Numbered from the stretch's first letter, positions 1-10,197 are shown. The stretch: DNA of 64,000 bases from Xenopus tropicalis (GCF_000004195.4 NC_030678.2:153427547-153491546); one strand, 5' to 3'. Program-made: numbers and translations. Notes: generated by a model from the sequence alone, not told the origin.

Positions 1-190
1 TCTATCATCCTGATGACGATCCTGTGGTGATCGAAACACGTAGATGGTATGCTGAAATAAATCACTGACTTGATTGACGCTATAGCTGTGAGTGCTTTCT
101 ACTGTTGAGCTTGATGCATTATCTTTGTCAGCACCCAGCCGTTGCCCAGATATTGGTGAGTGGCGATTCTTTACAAGACTATATATATAC
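1..190 (+). repeat. Hammerhead-bearing dispersed repeat, 3' part
   Basis: After the ribozyme come AATAAA at 56-61, GAGTGCT at 90-96, CAGCACCCAG near 129-138 and GGTGAG near 155-160, which looks like a splice donor. The same order of boxes recurs at 24881-25074 and, inverted, at 6221-6453, so this is one repeat family. The left end lies outside the window. Retroelements of the Penelope-like or retrozyme kind carry hammerheads, but no reverse transcriptase is visible here and the class is unproven. Confidence 0.5.
3..49 (+). ncRNA. Type I hammerhead ribozyme (predicted)
   Basis: All invariant hammerhead core positions are present in order. CTGATGA lies at 10-16 and GAAA at 33-36, and the closing A36-T41 pair precedes A42 as the cleavage nucleotide (a GTA site). 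Stem I is 7 bp between 3-9 (TATCATC) and 43-49 (GATGGTA), with one G-T wobble. Stem II is GATC/GATC (18-21 with 29-32) around a 7-nt loop, leaving C17 unpaired. Stem III is only two pairs with a 2-nt loop. Such tiny stem III helices are known in hammerheads of metazoan retroelements, where dimers are thought to be the active form. The predicted cut is after position 42. The unusual stem II register is the main doubt. Self-cleavage is inferred, not shown. Confidence 0.65.
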
Positions 191-229
191 AAGGACAGAG
201 AGCTGCACACACAAGGACTTAGTAAAATA
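191..229. repeat. Left arm of inverted repeat flanking the LTR array
   Basis: These 39 bases match the reverse complement of 4985-5023 with one mismatch. Immediately inside, 227-244 pairs with 257-274 as a second short inverted repeat. Removing the LTR array joins the two right-hand pieces into one longer palindrome arm, so the array interrupts an older foldback sequence. Confidence 0.75.
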
Positions 230-274
230 GTGAAAAAATTTATTTTATTTTTTTACAATAAATTTTTTTACTAT

Positions 275-1195
275 TGTAACCCTTTCTTGGCTGTAACAAG
301 CCAACAGCACGGCTAGATAGGCCTTGAGCATGGGATACACGTGACTCAATCCTTCAGGATGGGCCTTCGCTATGTGGAAGTAACCAAACGGAGCTATGGT
401 GTAGTGCAACTACAACCCACTGTAGCTGTGTGCAGTGCAGAATAACAAATGGGCGCCAGAAGGTTCTTGCAGTTTAACAGTAGAACTGGTTTATTTTCAG
501 CAACAAGCAACTTGCAGGGTTATGCAATATACTCACACATCAGTTAGCATAGCAGTCTCTGAGGACAGCACAGAGAGGGTGCACACCCGCTCCTCCCAAC
601 TCCCCTTGAGCCAGGCAGGATCAGTGCCACCGGTTCAGTTGCTCACTCTGTGGAACAGCTAGCTGGATACCACACTCCTCGGCCCCACGGCAACTTTGGA
701 TCAGGGTTCAAACTACCTGCCTCCTAGGTCTAAACCGTGGCCCTACACTAAGGCAACAATGCCTGTTTGGAAGGGTACTCCCACAGCTACTTTCCTCTGA
801 GCCAAACTGCTCGTGCTCTCTTCCCTCACTATCTCACGTTCCTAGAAAGTGCTCCACAAAACTTGCTATCTAACTGGTCCTCATTCATGGGGTCCCTGTC
901 CCCGACTTCACCAGAGTGGCTGACCACACTCTGGGGCACATGGCTTTACTGGAGGCCTAGTCTTCTCCCTCCAGGCTCAATGCTCCTCTCTCTCAGAACA
1001 CAGGCAGCCAAAGAGGCAGACCCACCCCCCTGCTAAGCACTATATCAGAGTGCCAAGGGAGTGGTCTCCCTGTGAACCAATAATCACACATCTGAACTCA
1101 AAACTGATACAGGGGTCTTTGCCCAGTAACAGCACAAAACCAGGAAGCTGCAGGGTTTAAAGCCATAGGGACTAGTTAACCCTATGGATCCCTAC
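275..1195 (-). mobile_element. LTR 1 of tandem LTR retroelement
   Basis: A 921-bp long terminal repeat begins TGTAGGGATCC and ends GGGTTACA when read on the minus strand. It differs from LTR 2 and LTR 3 at roughly ten sites, for example in the tract near 920-945 and a missing CA near 533. A polyadenylation signal AATAAA lies on the minus strand at 490-495. As the outermost copy at the downstream (minus-strand 3') end, it is the most diverged of the three. Confidence 0.85.
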
Positions 1196-2166
1196 ATTCA
1201 CCCGGGGGAAAACCCATTCCGTCCCGGCAATGGTTCAAACATACACATTTCAAATCAGTGCAAAAATCATATACAACACACAGTACCAAACATCCTCTTC
1301 AGGTACCCTCTCCTGAGGCATACCAGGTACAATGGTTCCTGCGGAAAAAAACATGTTACCATTTCTCAACCACTTACAACCCCATCGTGTGCTTGGCTGT
1401 AAAGGAGAAAAAGTCAGTGGGTGCATGCAACTGTTAAAAACACACCCCACCCAACATCAACTTTATTTAGTCCACTTCTGTCCCACCTTTATGGGCAACA
1501 GACATGGTCATCCCCCTAAGTGTCTCTGTCCTTAGGAGTCCATAGGGGTGACCAACCAGTGGGAAATCCGGGCATAACCTCACACCTTAGATTTCTCCCA
1601 CCCTCCCGGCCTTTATCCGCCATCTCTTTGGACGATAAAGCAGGGTCTATGGAAAGTCACTACAGTTGGGGTGCTCCGCCGCCGCAGTAACACCCGGGGG
1701 AAATGGCTTGCTTACCCCCCTTCTCACAGCAATCCAGTCCGCAGCCGCGGTCATCTGGAACTTATCCGGTTGCAGTCCTCAGTGGTAGCAGCCACTTACC
1801 AACTCCCAATCAGGCAGCATGTCTCGCTTGCATCTGGGTCTGAGGTCTGTCACAAAATGGCCGACGCTCCGCGAAGTCTCGTCAACAAGCGTGACCTCCC
1901 GCGGGATCTCACAGAAGCGCGCCAAATTCCACAGCGATTGATTGACGGCTTCAATAGCCAATGGGTACTCTCGGGGGAACCTTCAAGCCCGAACCCATGG
2001 CCAAACACAACGTAGAATTCACGATCAGCATCCACAGGCGCCTTTTCCTATCGACTTCGGCAGCCTGTCAGCAAATTTTAAAGGTACATGCACACCAGCT
2101 CAGCACCCTCAGGATAATGCTCCGCCCTGTTCAAGGATGGCTCCGCCCCACGTTGGGCGCCATAAA
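1196..2166 (-). mobile_element. Internal region 1 of non-autonomous LTR element
   Basis: A 971-bp internal segment lies between LTR 1 and LTR 2. It has no recognisable gag, protease, reverse transcriptase or envelope motif on either strand; the minus-strand open frames are about 60-66 residues and match nothing I know. It would need enzymes supplied by another element. No clear polypurine tract is visible next to LTR 1 on the minus strand. It differs from internal region 2 by one A in the run near 1347-1353. Confidence 0.8.
2145..2162 (-). promoter_or_regulatory. tRNA-Lys primer binding site
   Basis: Read on the minus strand this is TGGCGCCCAACGTGGGGC, which complements the 3' end of tRNA-Lys(CUU) at all 18 positions. 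It starts four bases after the end of LTR 2. Its place and strand fix the orientation of the whole element. Retroviruses and related elements that use tRNA-Lys1,2 carry this same site. Confidence 0.9.
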
Positions 2167-3089
2167 TGTAACCCTTTCTTGGCTGTAACAAGCCAACAGC
2201 ACGGCTAGATAGGCCTTGAGCATGGGGTACACGTGACTCAATCCTTCAGGATGGGCCTTCGCTATGTGGAAGTAACCAAACGGAGCTATGGTGTAGTGCA
2301 ACTACAACCCACTGTAGCTGTGTGCAGTGCAGAATAACAAATGGGCGCCAGAAGGTTCTTGCAGTTTAACAGTAGAACTGGTTTATTTTCAGCAACAAGC
2401 AACTTGCAGGGTTATGCAATATACTCACACACATCAGTTAGCATAGCAGTCTCTGAGGACAGCACAGAGAGGGTGCACACCCGCTCCTCCCAACTCCCCT
2501 TGAGCCAGGCAGGATCAGTGCCACCGGTTCAGTTGCTCACTCTGTGGAACAGCTAGCTGGATACCACACTCCTCGGCCCCATGGCAACTTTGGATCAGGG
2601 TTCAAACTACCTGCCTCCTAGGTCTAAACCGTGGCCCTACACTAAGGCAACAATGCCTGTTTGGAAGGGTACTCCCACAGCTACTTTCCTCTGAGCCAAA
2701 CTGCTGGTGCTCTCTTCCCTCACTATCTCACTTTCCTAGAAAGTGCTCCACAAAACTTGCTATCTAACTGGTCCTCATTCACGGGGTCCCTGTCCCCGAC
2801 TTCACCAGAGTGGCTGACACACTCTGGGTCACATGGCTTTACTGGAGGCCTAGTCTTCTCCCTCCAGGCTCAATGCTCCTCTCTCTCAGAACACAGGCAG
2901 CCAAAGAGGCAGACCCACCCCCCTGCTAAGCACTATATCAGAGTGCCAAGGGAGTGGTCTCCCTGTGAACCAATAATCACACATCTGAACTCAAAACTGA
3001 TACAGGGGTCTTTGCCCAGTAACAGCACAAAACCAGGAAGCTGCAGGGTTTAAAGCCATAGGGACTAGTTAACCCTATGGATCCCTACA
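2167..3089 (-). mobile_element. LTR 2, shared central LTR
   Basis: A 923-bp LTR that appears identical to LTR 3 by eye. It is the 3' LTR of one unit and the 5' LTR of the next. The minus-strand polyadenylation signal lies at 2382-2387. It ends with the same TG...CA termini as the other copies. Confidence 0.88.
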
Positions 3090-4060
3090 TTCACCCGGGG
3101 GAAAACCCATTCCGTCCCGGCAATGGTTCAAACATACACATTTCAAATCAGTGCAAAAATCATATACAACACACAGTACCAAACATCCTCTTCAGGTACC
3201 CTCTCCTGAGGCATACCAGGTACAATGGTTCCTGCGGAAAAAAAACATGTTACCATTTCTCAACCACTTACAACCCCATCGTGTGCTTGGCTGTAAAGGA
3301 GAAAAAGTCAGTGGGTGCATGCAACTGTTAAAAACACACCCCACCCAACATCAACTTTATTTAGTCCACTTCTGTCCCACCTTTATGGGCAACAGACATG
3401 GTCATCCCCCTAAGTGTCTCTGTCCTTAGGAGTCCATAGGGGTGACCAACCAGTGGGAAATCCGGGCATAACCTCACACCTTAGATTTCTCCCACCCTCC
3501 CGGCCTTTATCCGCCATCTCTTTGGACGATAAAGCAGGGTCTATGGAAAGTCACTACAGTTGGGGTGCTCCGCCGCCGCAGTAACACCCGGGGGAAATGG
3601 CTTGCTTACCCCCCTTCTCACAGCAATCCAGTCCGCAGCCGCGGTCATCTGGAACTTATCCGGTTGCAGTCCTCAGTGGTAGCAGCCACTTACCAACTCC
3701 CAATCAGGCAGCATGTCTCGCTTGCATCTGGGTCTGAGGTCTGTCACAAAATGGCCGACGCTCCGCGAAGTCTCGTCAACAAGCGTGACCTCCCGCGGGA
3801 TCTCACAGAAGCGCGCCAAATTCCACAGCGATTGATTGACGGCTTCAATAGCCAATGGGTACTCTCGGGGGAACCTTCAAGCCCGAACCCATGGCCAAAC
3901 ACAACGTAGAATTCACGATCAGCATCCACAGGCGCCTTTTCCTATCGACTTCGGCAGCCTGTCAGCAAATTTTAAAGGTACATGCACACCAGCTCAGCAC
4001 CCTCAGGATAATGCTCCGCCCTGTTCAAGGATGGCTCCGCCCCACGTTGGGCGCCATAAA
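3090..4060 (-). mobile_element. Internal region 2 of non-autonomous LTR element
   Basis: A 971-bp copy of internal region 1. The only difference I find is the A run near 3238-3245, one base longer here. It has no coding capacity for retroelement proteins. The repeat period from region 1 to region 2 is 1894 bp. Confidence 0.8.
4039..4056 (-). promoter_or_regulatory. tRNA-Lys primer binding site, second copy
   Basis: A second exact copy of the 18-base tRNA-Lys(CUU) complement, four bases from the end of LTR 3. It is exactly 1894 bp from the first copy. Confidence 0.9.
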
Positions 4061-4983
4061 TGTAACCCTTTCTTGGCTGTAACAAGCCAACAGCACGGCT
4101 AGATAGGCCTTGAGCATGGGGTACACGTGACTCAATCCTTCAGGATGGGCCTTCGCTATGTGGAAGTAACCAAACGGAGCTATGGTGTAGTGCAACTACA
4201 ACCCACTGTAGCTGTGTGCAGTGCAGAATAACAAATGGGCGCCAGAAGGTTCTTGCAGTTTAACAGTAGAACTGGTTTATTTTCAGCAACAAGCAACTTG
4301 CAGGGTTATGCAATATACTCACACACATCAGTTAGCATAGCAGTCTCTGAGGACAGCACAGAGAGGGTGCACACCCGCTCCTCCCAACTCCCCTTGAGCC
4401 AGGCAGGATCAGTGCCACCGGTTCAGTTGCTCACTCTGTGGAACAGCTAGCTGGATACCACACTCCTCGGCCCCATGGCAACTTTGGATCAGGGTTCAAA
4501 CTACCTGCCTCCTAGGTCTAAACCGTGGCCCTACACTAAGGCAACAATGCCTGTTTGGAAGGGTACTCCCACAGCTACTTTCCTCTGAGCCAAACTGCTG
4601 GTGCTCTCTTCCCTCACTATCTCACTTTCCTAGAAAGTGCTCCACAAAACTTGCTATCTAACTGGTCCTCATTCACGGGGTCCCTGTCCCCGACTTCACC
4701 AGAGTGGCTGACACACTCTGGGTCACATGGCTTTACTGGAGGCCTAGTCTTCTCCCTCCAGGCTCAATGCTCCTCTCTCTCAGAACACAGGCAGCCAAAG
4801 AGGCAGACCCACCCCCCTGCTAAGCACTATATCAGAGTGCCAAGGGAGTGGTCTCCCTGTGAACCAATAATCACACATCTGAACTCAAAACTGATACAGG
4901 GGTCTTTGCCCAGTAACAGCACAAAACCAGGAAGCTGCAGGGTTTAAAGCCATAGGGACTAGTTAACCCTATGGATCCCTACA
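4061..4983 (-). mobile_element. LTR 3, upstream LTR of the array
   Basis: A 923-bp LTR read on the minus strand, with its polyadenylation signal at 4276-4281. It is the 5' LTR of the array. The bases just outside the array, CTAT at 271-274 and TTAT at 4984-4987, could be a 4-bp target duplication with one change. That agrees with the exact 4-bp duplication around the related solo LTR at 27976-28822. Confidence 0.88.
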
Positions 4984-4984
4984 T

Positions 4985-5023
4985 TATTTTACTAAGTCCT
5001 TGTGTGTGCGGCTCTCTGTCCTT
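4985..5023. repeat. Right arm of inverted repeat flanking the LTR array
   Basis: Pairs with 191-229 (38 of 39 positions). Beyond it, 5034-5090 carries a CAGCACCCAGGG box similar to the one near 129, so both flanks may belong to the hammerhead-bearing repeat family, in opposite orientation. Confidence 0.7.
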
Positions 5024-5090
5024 ATATTTCCTAAACTTTTGCCAGCACCCAGGGCATTTGAACCCCAATAGGGTGTGCTCCACTCTTCCT

Positions 5091-5092
5091 TT

Positions 5093-5178
<86 letters not shown>
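5091..5178. repeat. (TA)n microsatellite
   Basis: About 85 bases of nearly pure TA dinucleotide, broken by one CA near 5118. The tyrosine/isoleucine open frames across it are artefacts. Confidence 0.97.
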
Positions 5179-5179
<1 letters not shown>

Positions 5180-5199
5180 TGTATATAGATTTGTGTCAG

Positions 5200-6220
5200 T
5201 GTTAGCATGTAGAACCTGATTGAATTTGACCACTTGCACCAAAATATGGGGCTGTCCTTTTTCATATCATAAAGTGATTCTCCTCCAGGCCCAGACTGCC
5301 AATCTATATATTCTGCCAAATGCTGGAGGGGCTGCTGTAAGATGTCATACACTGTAACTGTATCTTCATTTCACCTGATTTAATATTCCCCTGCTAGGGG
5401 CCACCACAAAACCTAAAATCCACCCATACATGCCTACACTCCTCCTACTTTTGGGTAAGCTGCATTTTGTGTTTCCAGCTGTTTCATGCTGTTTTGTGCT
5501 GGCTATTGAAGTTGAATCTCCCCATGCTGCGGGTCTGGGGCATGGTGAGTGAACATCCTGCATTTTGAATGCATATGAGCATATACTCTCCAGAACGAAA
5601 AGCTAAAAAAGTGATAGCAAAAGGTTCGGGCATAAGCACCCGAACCTACTATTCACTTGGGTGCGTGAGCACTAATTGAAATATAAATCAGCTTATCTGT
5701 AGTGGGAAGGTCTGTGAGCCCCCGAACAAACAAATAGTACAAATAATTTGGGACTGCCCCACCTAAAGAGGGACAGTTGAGGAACAATACACTTTGCACA
5801 CATGTCTAAAATCAATAATTCATTGCTTTGGAAGGCCTCTTTATTGTATAGAAGTACTTTTATAAAGAGGGTTTTACCTTATATGATACATTGCATACCA
5901 TCTACCTATGTAACATAGTAAGGAAACATAGTAAGGAAATATAGTAAGGGAAACACCTAAGTCGCAATCTCAAGGAATATAAGCCACTGAAGAGCTTCAA
6001 TTTTCTGCACTATCCACACTGTTACCACCCATCCTTACTTTTATTAAAAGGGACATTTATTAATTTGTTTGTAGGCTGGTAGACTTGAATGCTGCCTCCT
6101 GAAAGGCACTGTTCCTCAACCTGTAGTTAGGAGTTCCCAGGCAGGAGAGGTGGCAACCCTAGCATATATGGAACTGAAATTTACAACAGATATGCAAATC
6201 TAAGCATTTATCATTGTAGA
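5200..6220. other. No gene seen; weak repeat traces
   Basis: No convincing exon. Near 5525-5545 and 5622-5645 there are GCTGCGGGT and CACCCGAACC stretches resembling boxes in the 24881-25074 repeat, so old members of that family may be present. A 13-base unit (AACATAGTAAGGA type) is repeated three times near 5923-5955. Confidence 0.5.
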
Positions 6221-6416
6221 GAGTGAAGCTTACCAGTGTATTAGGTTGGTCCAGGTGCTCATGCCCCAGACACTGAGCATAAGGGAGTCCATATTGGAAA
6301 ACAGAGAAAATGAAGCAGGCAGGCACTCCGGAGTCTCCAAGGAAATAGTTGTAGAACTCAGGTATAAAGTAAAATCATGGTAATTTTATTAGTAGTAATA
6401 CATGAATGCTATAGAG

Positions 6417-6453
6417 CCTTACGCGTTTCTTACCATTCGGTACTTAATCATAG
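6417..6453 (-). ncRNA. Degenerate hammerhead-like motif, inverted copy
   Basis: On the minus strand it has the core ATGATTA, a stem II of GTACC with GGTA and one broken pair, then GAAACGCGTAAGG. It is the mirror image of the next copy. The core is not canonical, so activity is doubtful. Confidence 0.4.
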
Positions 6454-6493
6454 TCTATGATTAAGTACCGAATGGTACGAAACGGGTAAGGCT
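6452..6493 (+). ncRNA. Degenerate hammerhead-like motif, copy 1
   Basis: Stem I can form between 6452-6456 (AGTCT) and 6489-6493 (AGGCT). The core is ATGATTA instead of CTGATGA, plus an extra A. Stem II is GTACC/GGTAC (6465-6469 with 6474-6478), followed by GAAA at 6479-6482 and a GTA cleavage triplet. Core positions 3 and 8 have changed together from C-G to A-T, keeping the pair. Confidence 0.45.
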
Positions 6494-6540
6494 CTATAGC
6501 ATTCATGTATTACTACTAATAAAATTACCATGATTTTAGG

Positions 6541-6579
6541 CTATGATTAAGTACCGAATGATACGAAACGTGTAAGGCT
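6541..6579 (+). ncRNA. Degenerate hammerhead-like motif, copy 2
   Basis: Same core and stem II layout as copy 1 with one more stem II change, then GAAACGTGTAAGGCT. Stem I is reduced to two pairs because of the repeat junction. Probably inactive. Confidence 0.35.
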
Positions 6580-7067
6580 CTATAGCATTCATGTATTACT
6601 ACTAATAAAATTACCATGATTTTACTTTATACCTCATGTAGTAGTGAGAGTTTAATATTGCATTTCTAAACAATACCATGCAGTGTGCACATTGCACCAC
6701 TGGATGTCACTATAGGTTAGAAAGTACTGGGGAATAAGAACACACACAGTGAAATCATGTAGTCAGAAAAAAACTTGTCCTGTCTTTTGTCTTTGAATAA
6801 GGAAATAAGGTTTAAGGAAGGTTGATAAATCCCCTATAATGTTGGATTTTGCTGCCGACATGTACCTTATTTTGCACATATATTTGCCTGGTGGCAGTTA
6901 AGCAGGGCACCTACTACTGAATGTGAGGCCCCTAGGCTACACATTTCAGAGCCCCCCTTCTATTTGTATTTATGGTGCTGCCTGGGTCCTTTTATTATAA
7001 GCGTTCCTAGCTGGCTTACTAATAGGGGCCCTCGCCCATTAGAATTTGCATCCTACTGGCAGCCACC

Positions 7068-7155
7068 CACCAGGTCCCCCATACAAGTCATGGGACTGGA
7101 AGGACCCAGGAGACAGCAGCTGCACAAATAGAAAAAATATGTATTTAAACAAGAA
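7068..7155. repeat. Dispersed repeat fragment shared with 8370-8455
   Basis: About 85 bases resemble 8370-8455: CCAGGTCCCCCATAC, then AGTCATGGGACTGG, GCAGCTGCACAA and TATTTAAACAAG. The surrounding 6900-7200 has GGGCCCCTAGGC motifs typical of old frog hAT copies. No class can be assigned. Confidence 0.5.
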
Positions 7156-7605
7156 GAATGGGCCCCTAATCACATTGGGCCCCTAGGCTAAAGCCTATGG
7201 GTGCTTAGTGATTAATCTGCCAACTAAGTGATTAATCAGCCAACTCTGATTCAGTTTGACTGACCAAAAAAATGGCACCCATTCTGCTTCTCAACAGGGG
7301 CTGCAGATCTTCTTCACTTCCCTTTGGATCAGGTGATTGACAAAAACAGACAATGCTATTTCGAACGAGGGCCAAATTTCACAATATCTGCCTGTTCAGC
7401 CCCAGTTAGATATAAATACCAGTTAGGCATTTTCTTCAGGGGTTGATTTACCTACTGTGTTTTTTTCCATAAGTTTTTATAAACCTGTGCATTGAGAAAA
7501 AATGTGCTATGTATTATATACTTGCATTTACTAGCCTCTCAGTATTATTGCACTGTAATTTTATATAAATGCAGTTCAGTGCCAACCTGCTTGTGTCCCT
7601 AAAAC

Positions 7606-7812
7606 AGTATGTATGTATATCTTTATTTATAAAGCACTACTTATGTACGCAGCGCTGTACAGTAGAATAGATTAATATAAACAGGGGGTTATTAAGATAA
7701 TAGATAAATACTAAGTATTACAATAAACACAAATACATAAAAGATACAGTTGCGATAAGAGTCATAGACACAAGAGGATGGAGGTCCCTGCCCCATAGAG
7801 CTTACAAACTAT
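7606..7812 (-). repeat. LINE L2-type 3' tail
   Basis: On the minus strand it reads GTAAGCTCTATGGGGCAGGGAC... then CAGCGCTGCGTAC and a TTTATAAATAAAGATATAC end with CATA repeats. The link to L2 is supported within this window by 43920-44379, where a similar tail follows L2 coding sequence. It forms a large inverted pair with 7963-8169. Confidence 0.7.
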
Positions 7813-7962
7813 ATGTATAAAACAGTGTTTGTGTAGACCCATTTTCCACAGTTAGCTGGTTTATCAAAGAAAATGCAGACTAATGTCAAACTGTTAAGAG
7901 TTGTTTTTTGCTATATACATTCTTTTTTTTCTGTCACTAAATATAAGCATTTTTTAAGCTAT

Positions 7963-8169
7963 AGATTGTAAACTCTACGGGACAGGGACCTCCATCCTCT
8001 TGTGTCTTTGACTCATGTCTTATTGCAACTATATATTTTATCTATTTGTGTTTATTGTAATACTTTGTATTTATCTATTATTATCTTAACCCGTTTGTAT
8101 TAATGTATTCTACTGTACAGCGCTGCGTACATAAGTAGCGCTTTATAAATAAAGATATACATACATACA
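7963..8169 (+). repeat. LINE L2-type 3' tail, inverted partner
   Basis: Plus-strand copy of the same tail, ending AGCGCTTTATAAATAAAG then CATACATAC. With the minus copy at 7606-7812 it gives arms of about 205 bp around a 150-bp spacer. Both are truncated at a similar 5' point. Confidence 0.7.
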
Positions 8170-8345
8170 AGCTGCTAACATAATGAGTTTGTATCAACAG
8201 TGCCACCTACTGGTCATTTCAGGTTACTGGCTATGAGCACATACCTTTTATGTGCAAACATCACCAACAGCGGCACTGCTCCTTTCATTAACAATAGCAC
8301 TATAAACAATGGCATTTCCTTACTTCACTTTTCTTTACTTAATAA

Positions 8346-8618
8346 GTGATGGTGAAATAATTTGCCAGCCAGGTGCCCGTATGAGTCATGTGACTGGACA
8401 AACCCAGAAGGCTGCAGCTGCACAATATACAGTATGTATTTAAACAAGCAGATTAGCAGCGAATTTCTGCATTTTGTGAAAGGGGCGGCAACATTTGCCG
8501 CAACAAAAAATTGTTGTGTGTCAAAAAAATTACATGTGCAAAATGTTTTTGACGTGTGACATTTTCGCTGTTTTGCTAATTTTACGCCAAATTGAAACGG
8601 GACAGATTCGCTTATCAC
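8346..8618. mobile_element. GTGATG-family MITE, interrupted
   Basis: Ends are GTGATGG... and ...CTTATCAC, with the family's internal TCAAAAAAATTA and GACAGATTCGC stretches. About 8370-8455 is foreign to the family and matches the repeat at 7068-7155, so it is probably a later insertion. The same family is at 26835, 42133, 46031, 55056 and 59318. Confidence 0.65.
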
Positions 8619-9292
8619 TAGTCTTAATCCTTGTGGTAATGCAGTGTTGCTGCAATGCATATTTCCCCAACTGGCTAGGCACCACAGCTACATAGAATTC
8701 ATTGTCCTCTAAAGCAAACTTAAGTAATCGGGGAGAACACACAAAAACTTTTTACCTGCCAAAATTCCCTGTCTTTAGGCCTTAAGCAATCTGATAAAGG
8801 GGAATTTTTATTTTATATGTATTCAAAAACTCATGTATCTGTGATAGGGATGAAAAATCTATAAGGCAGTACTAGGATATGGAAATTAATTTGGAATATA
8901 TGTTCGAAAAAGTTTACAGCAAAATTCTTCGCCACCTGTCAGGTGTTATGTTCCTTCAGTAGATGGCAGCATTGTTCCTTCCAAAGTAAAATACACCCTA
9001 GTTCCATATGAAGCAAAGAACCTGGGCATCCAATGTGCAATTTGAATCCCTCGTTAAAATTGCTCAGAGTGTTTGTCTAAGAGCTAATGGAATTTCCATT
9101 ATTCAGTTTGTTTGTCTTCAAGCCGTCAAAGAGAAAATATACCCCTTTTTGAAGTAAGTTAATTCAGGTGCATAAACACTGCCTGAGCTTCCAAAAACAA
9201 ATATATATTTTTTTACATAAATATACTTGATTCCACAGACTGAAAAAAAACCCATGATACTTTGACATACCATTTCCCAACATCCCTTAGGC

Positions 9293-9590
9293 CAGGGATC
9301 CCCAACCTTTTATACCCGTGAGCCACATTCAAATGGAAAAAGTGTTGGGGAGTAACACAAGCATGGGAAAAGTTTCTGGGGGGGCATATAGGAGCTATAA
9401 TTGGCTATTTTGTAACCCATATGTGGACTGGCAGCCTACAGGCTTTGGCTTTACACTGGGCTTAATGCAACCAAAACTTGCCTCCAAGCCAGAAATTCAA
9501 AATGAGCACCTGCTTTGGGGCCACTGGGAGCAACATCCAAGGGGCTGGGGAGCAACATGTTGCTCACAAACCACTGGTTGGGGATCACTG
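9293..9590 (+). mobile_element. hAT-type MITE with exact 8-bp target duplication
   Basis: A 298-bp element with terminal inverted repeats CAGGGATCCCCAACC and GGTTGGGGATCACTG. It is flanked on both sides by CCTTAGGC (9285-9292 and 9591-9598). An 8-bp duplication is the mark of the hAT superfamily. It has no coding capacity. Relatives lie at 17385, 30655, 46488 and 50360. The matching open frames on both strands are shadows. Confidence 0.9.
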
Positions 9591-9599
9591 CCTTAGGCT

Positions 9600-10190
9600 C
9601 ACAGTGTAATGCATCCCCTTCCTCACCATGTTCCATTGTGAAGTGAGGGATTCTGGGACTCCCCTTGAACTCCCTACTAACATCTGCACTTAGAACAGTG
9701 CGTCTTGTCATGTGTTGTTATACAATCTGTTGCATCCAAATTGCACTGATGTTTAACCCGGTGTTCTCGTACAGCTGATGACACCCCATTTGTTTTTAAT
9801 TATACACTTGTGGGCCGGTGAGGCACCGGGAAAAAACCCGGCAGGTCCCACTAACCCAGACCCAATTCAAAGCACTGGTGTTCCCTGCTGACCTCCTGCA
9901 CTGATAGTGTTGCCGGTAACTGTGTAATACCCTCAGGGGTGTAACTACTAGCGAGTTCCTCAGGTTTTAGCAGTCACATTTTTTCATATGAAATTTCTTT
10001 GATTGGTAAATCTCAACAAAATGATTTGAGATCATGTTCACTCCATACGCTCGACAATTCAAAAGAGGCATAACATGTTTCATATTTCCCTTATCCGGAA
10101 ACCAGTTACCCAGACAGCTCTGAATTATGGAAAGGTCGTATCCATTAATCTAATTTATAAATTAGAATTTTTTGTAATAATAATATAATA
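9600..10190. other. No gene seen
   Basis: Unassigned sequence. A GGGCCGGTGAGGCACCGGG patch near 9814-9832 resembles a hAT terminal region but has no partner. Confidence 0.5.
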
Positions 10191-10197
10191 CCTTATA

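Larger units (their letters stand above)
6361..6634. repeat. Inverted plus tandem copies of a hammerhead-like repeat
   Basis: One minus-strand copy (about 6361-6453) faces a plus-strand copy (6455-6538) around a single central base, making a palindrome with arms of about 83 bases. A second plus-strand copy follows at 6541-6634, 86 bp from the first. Each copy has the hammerhead-like core, then TCTATAGCATTCATG, then an AATAAAA signal. Between 6222 and 6335 the minus strand continues with the GGAGTGC and GAGCACC boxes and a GGTAAG. Confidence 0.8.

Noticed and set aside
1779..2035. Minus-strand frames in the LTR internal region as gag remnants
   Set aside because: No zinc knuckle, major homology region or protease motif; only about 60 residues.
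5092..5352. Tyr/Ile-rich open frames over the TA repeat
   Set aside because: Pure product of a (TA)n microsatellite; no codon or splice signal.
9775..9800. CTGATGA as another hammerhead core
   Set aside because: No stem II and no GAAA follow at the right distance.
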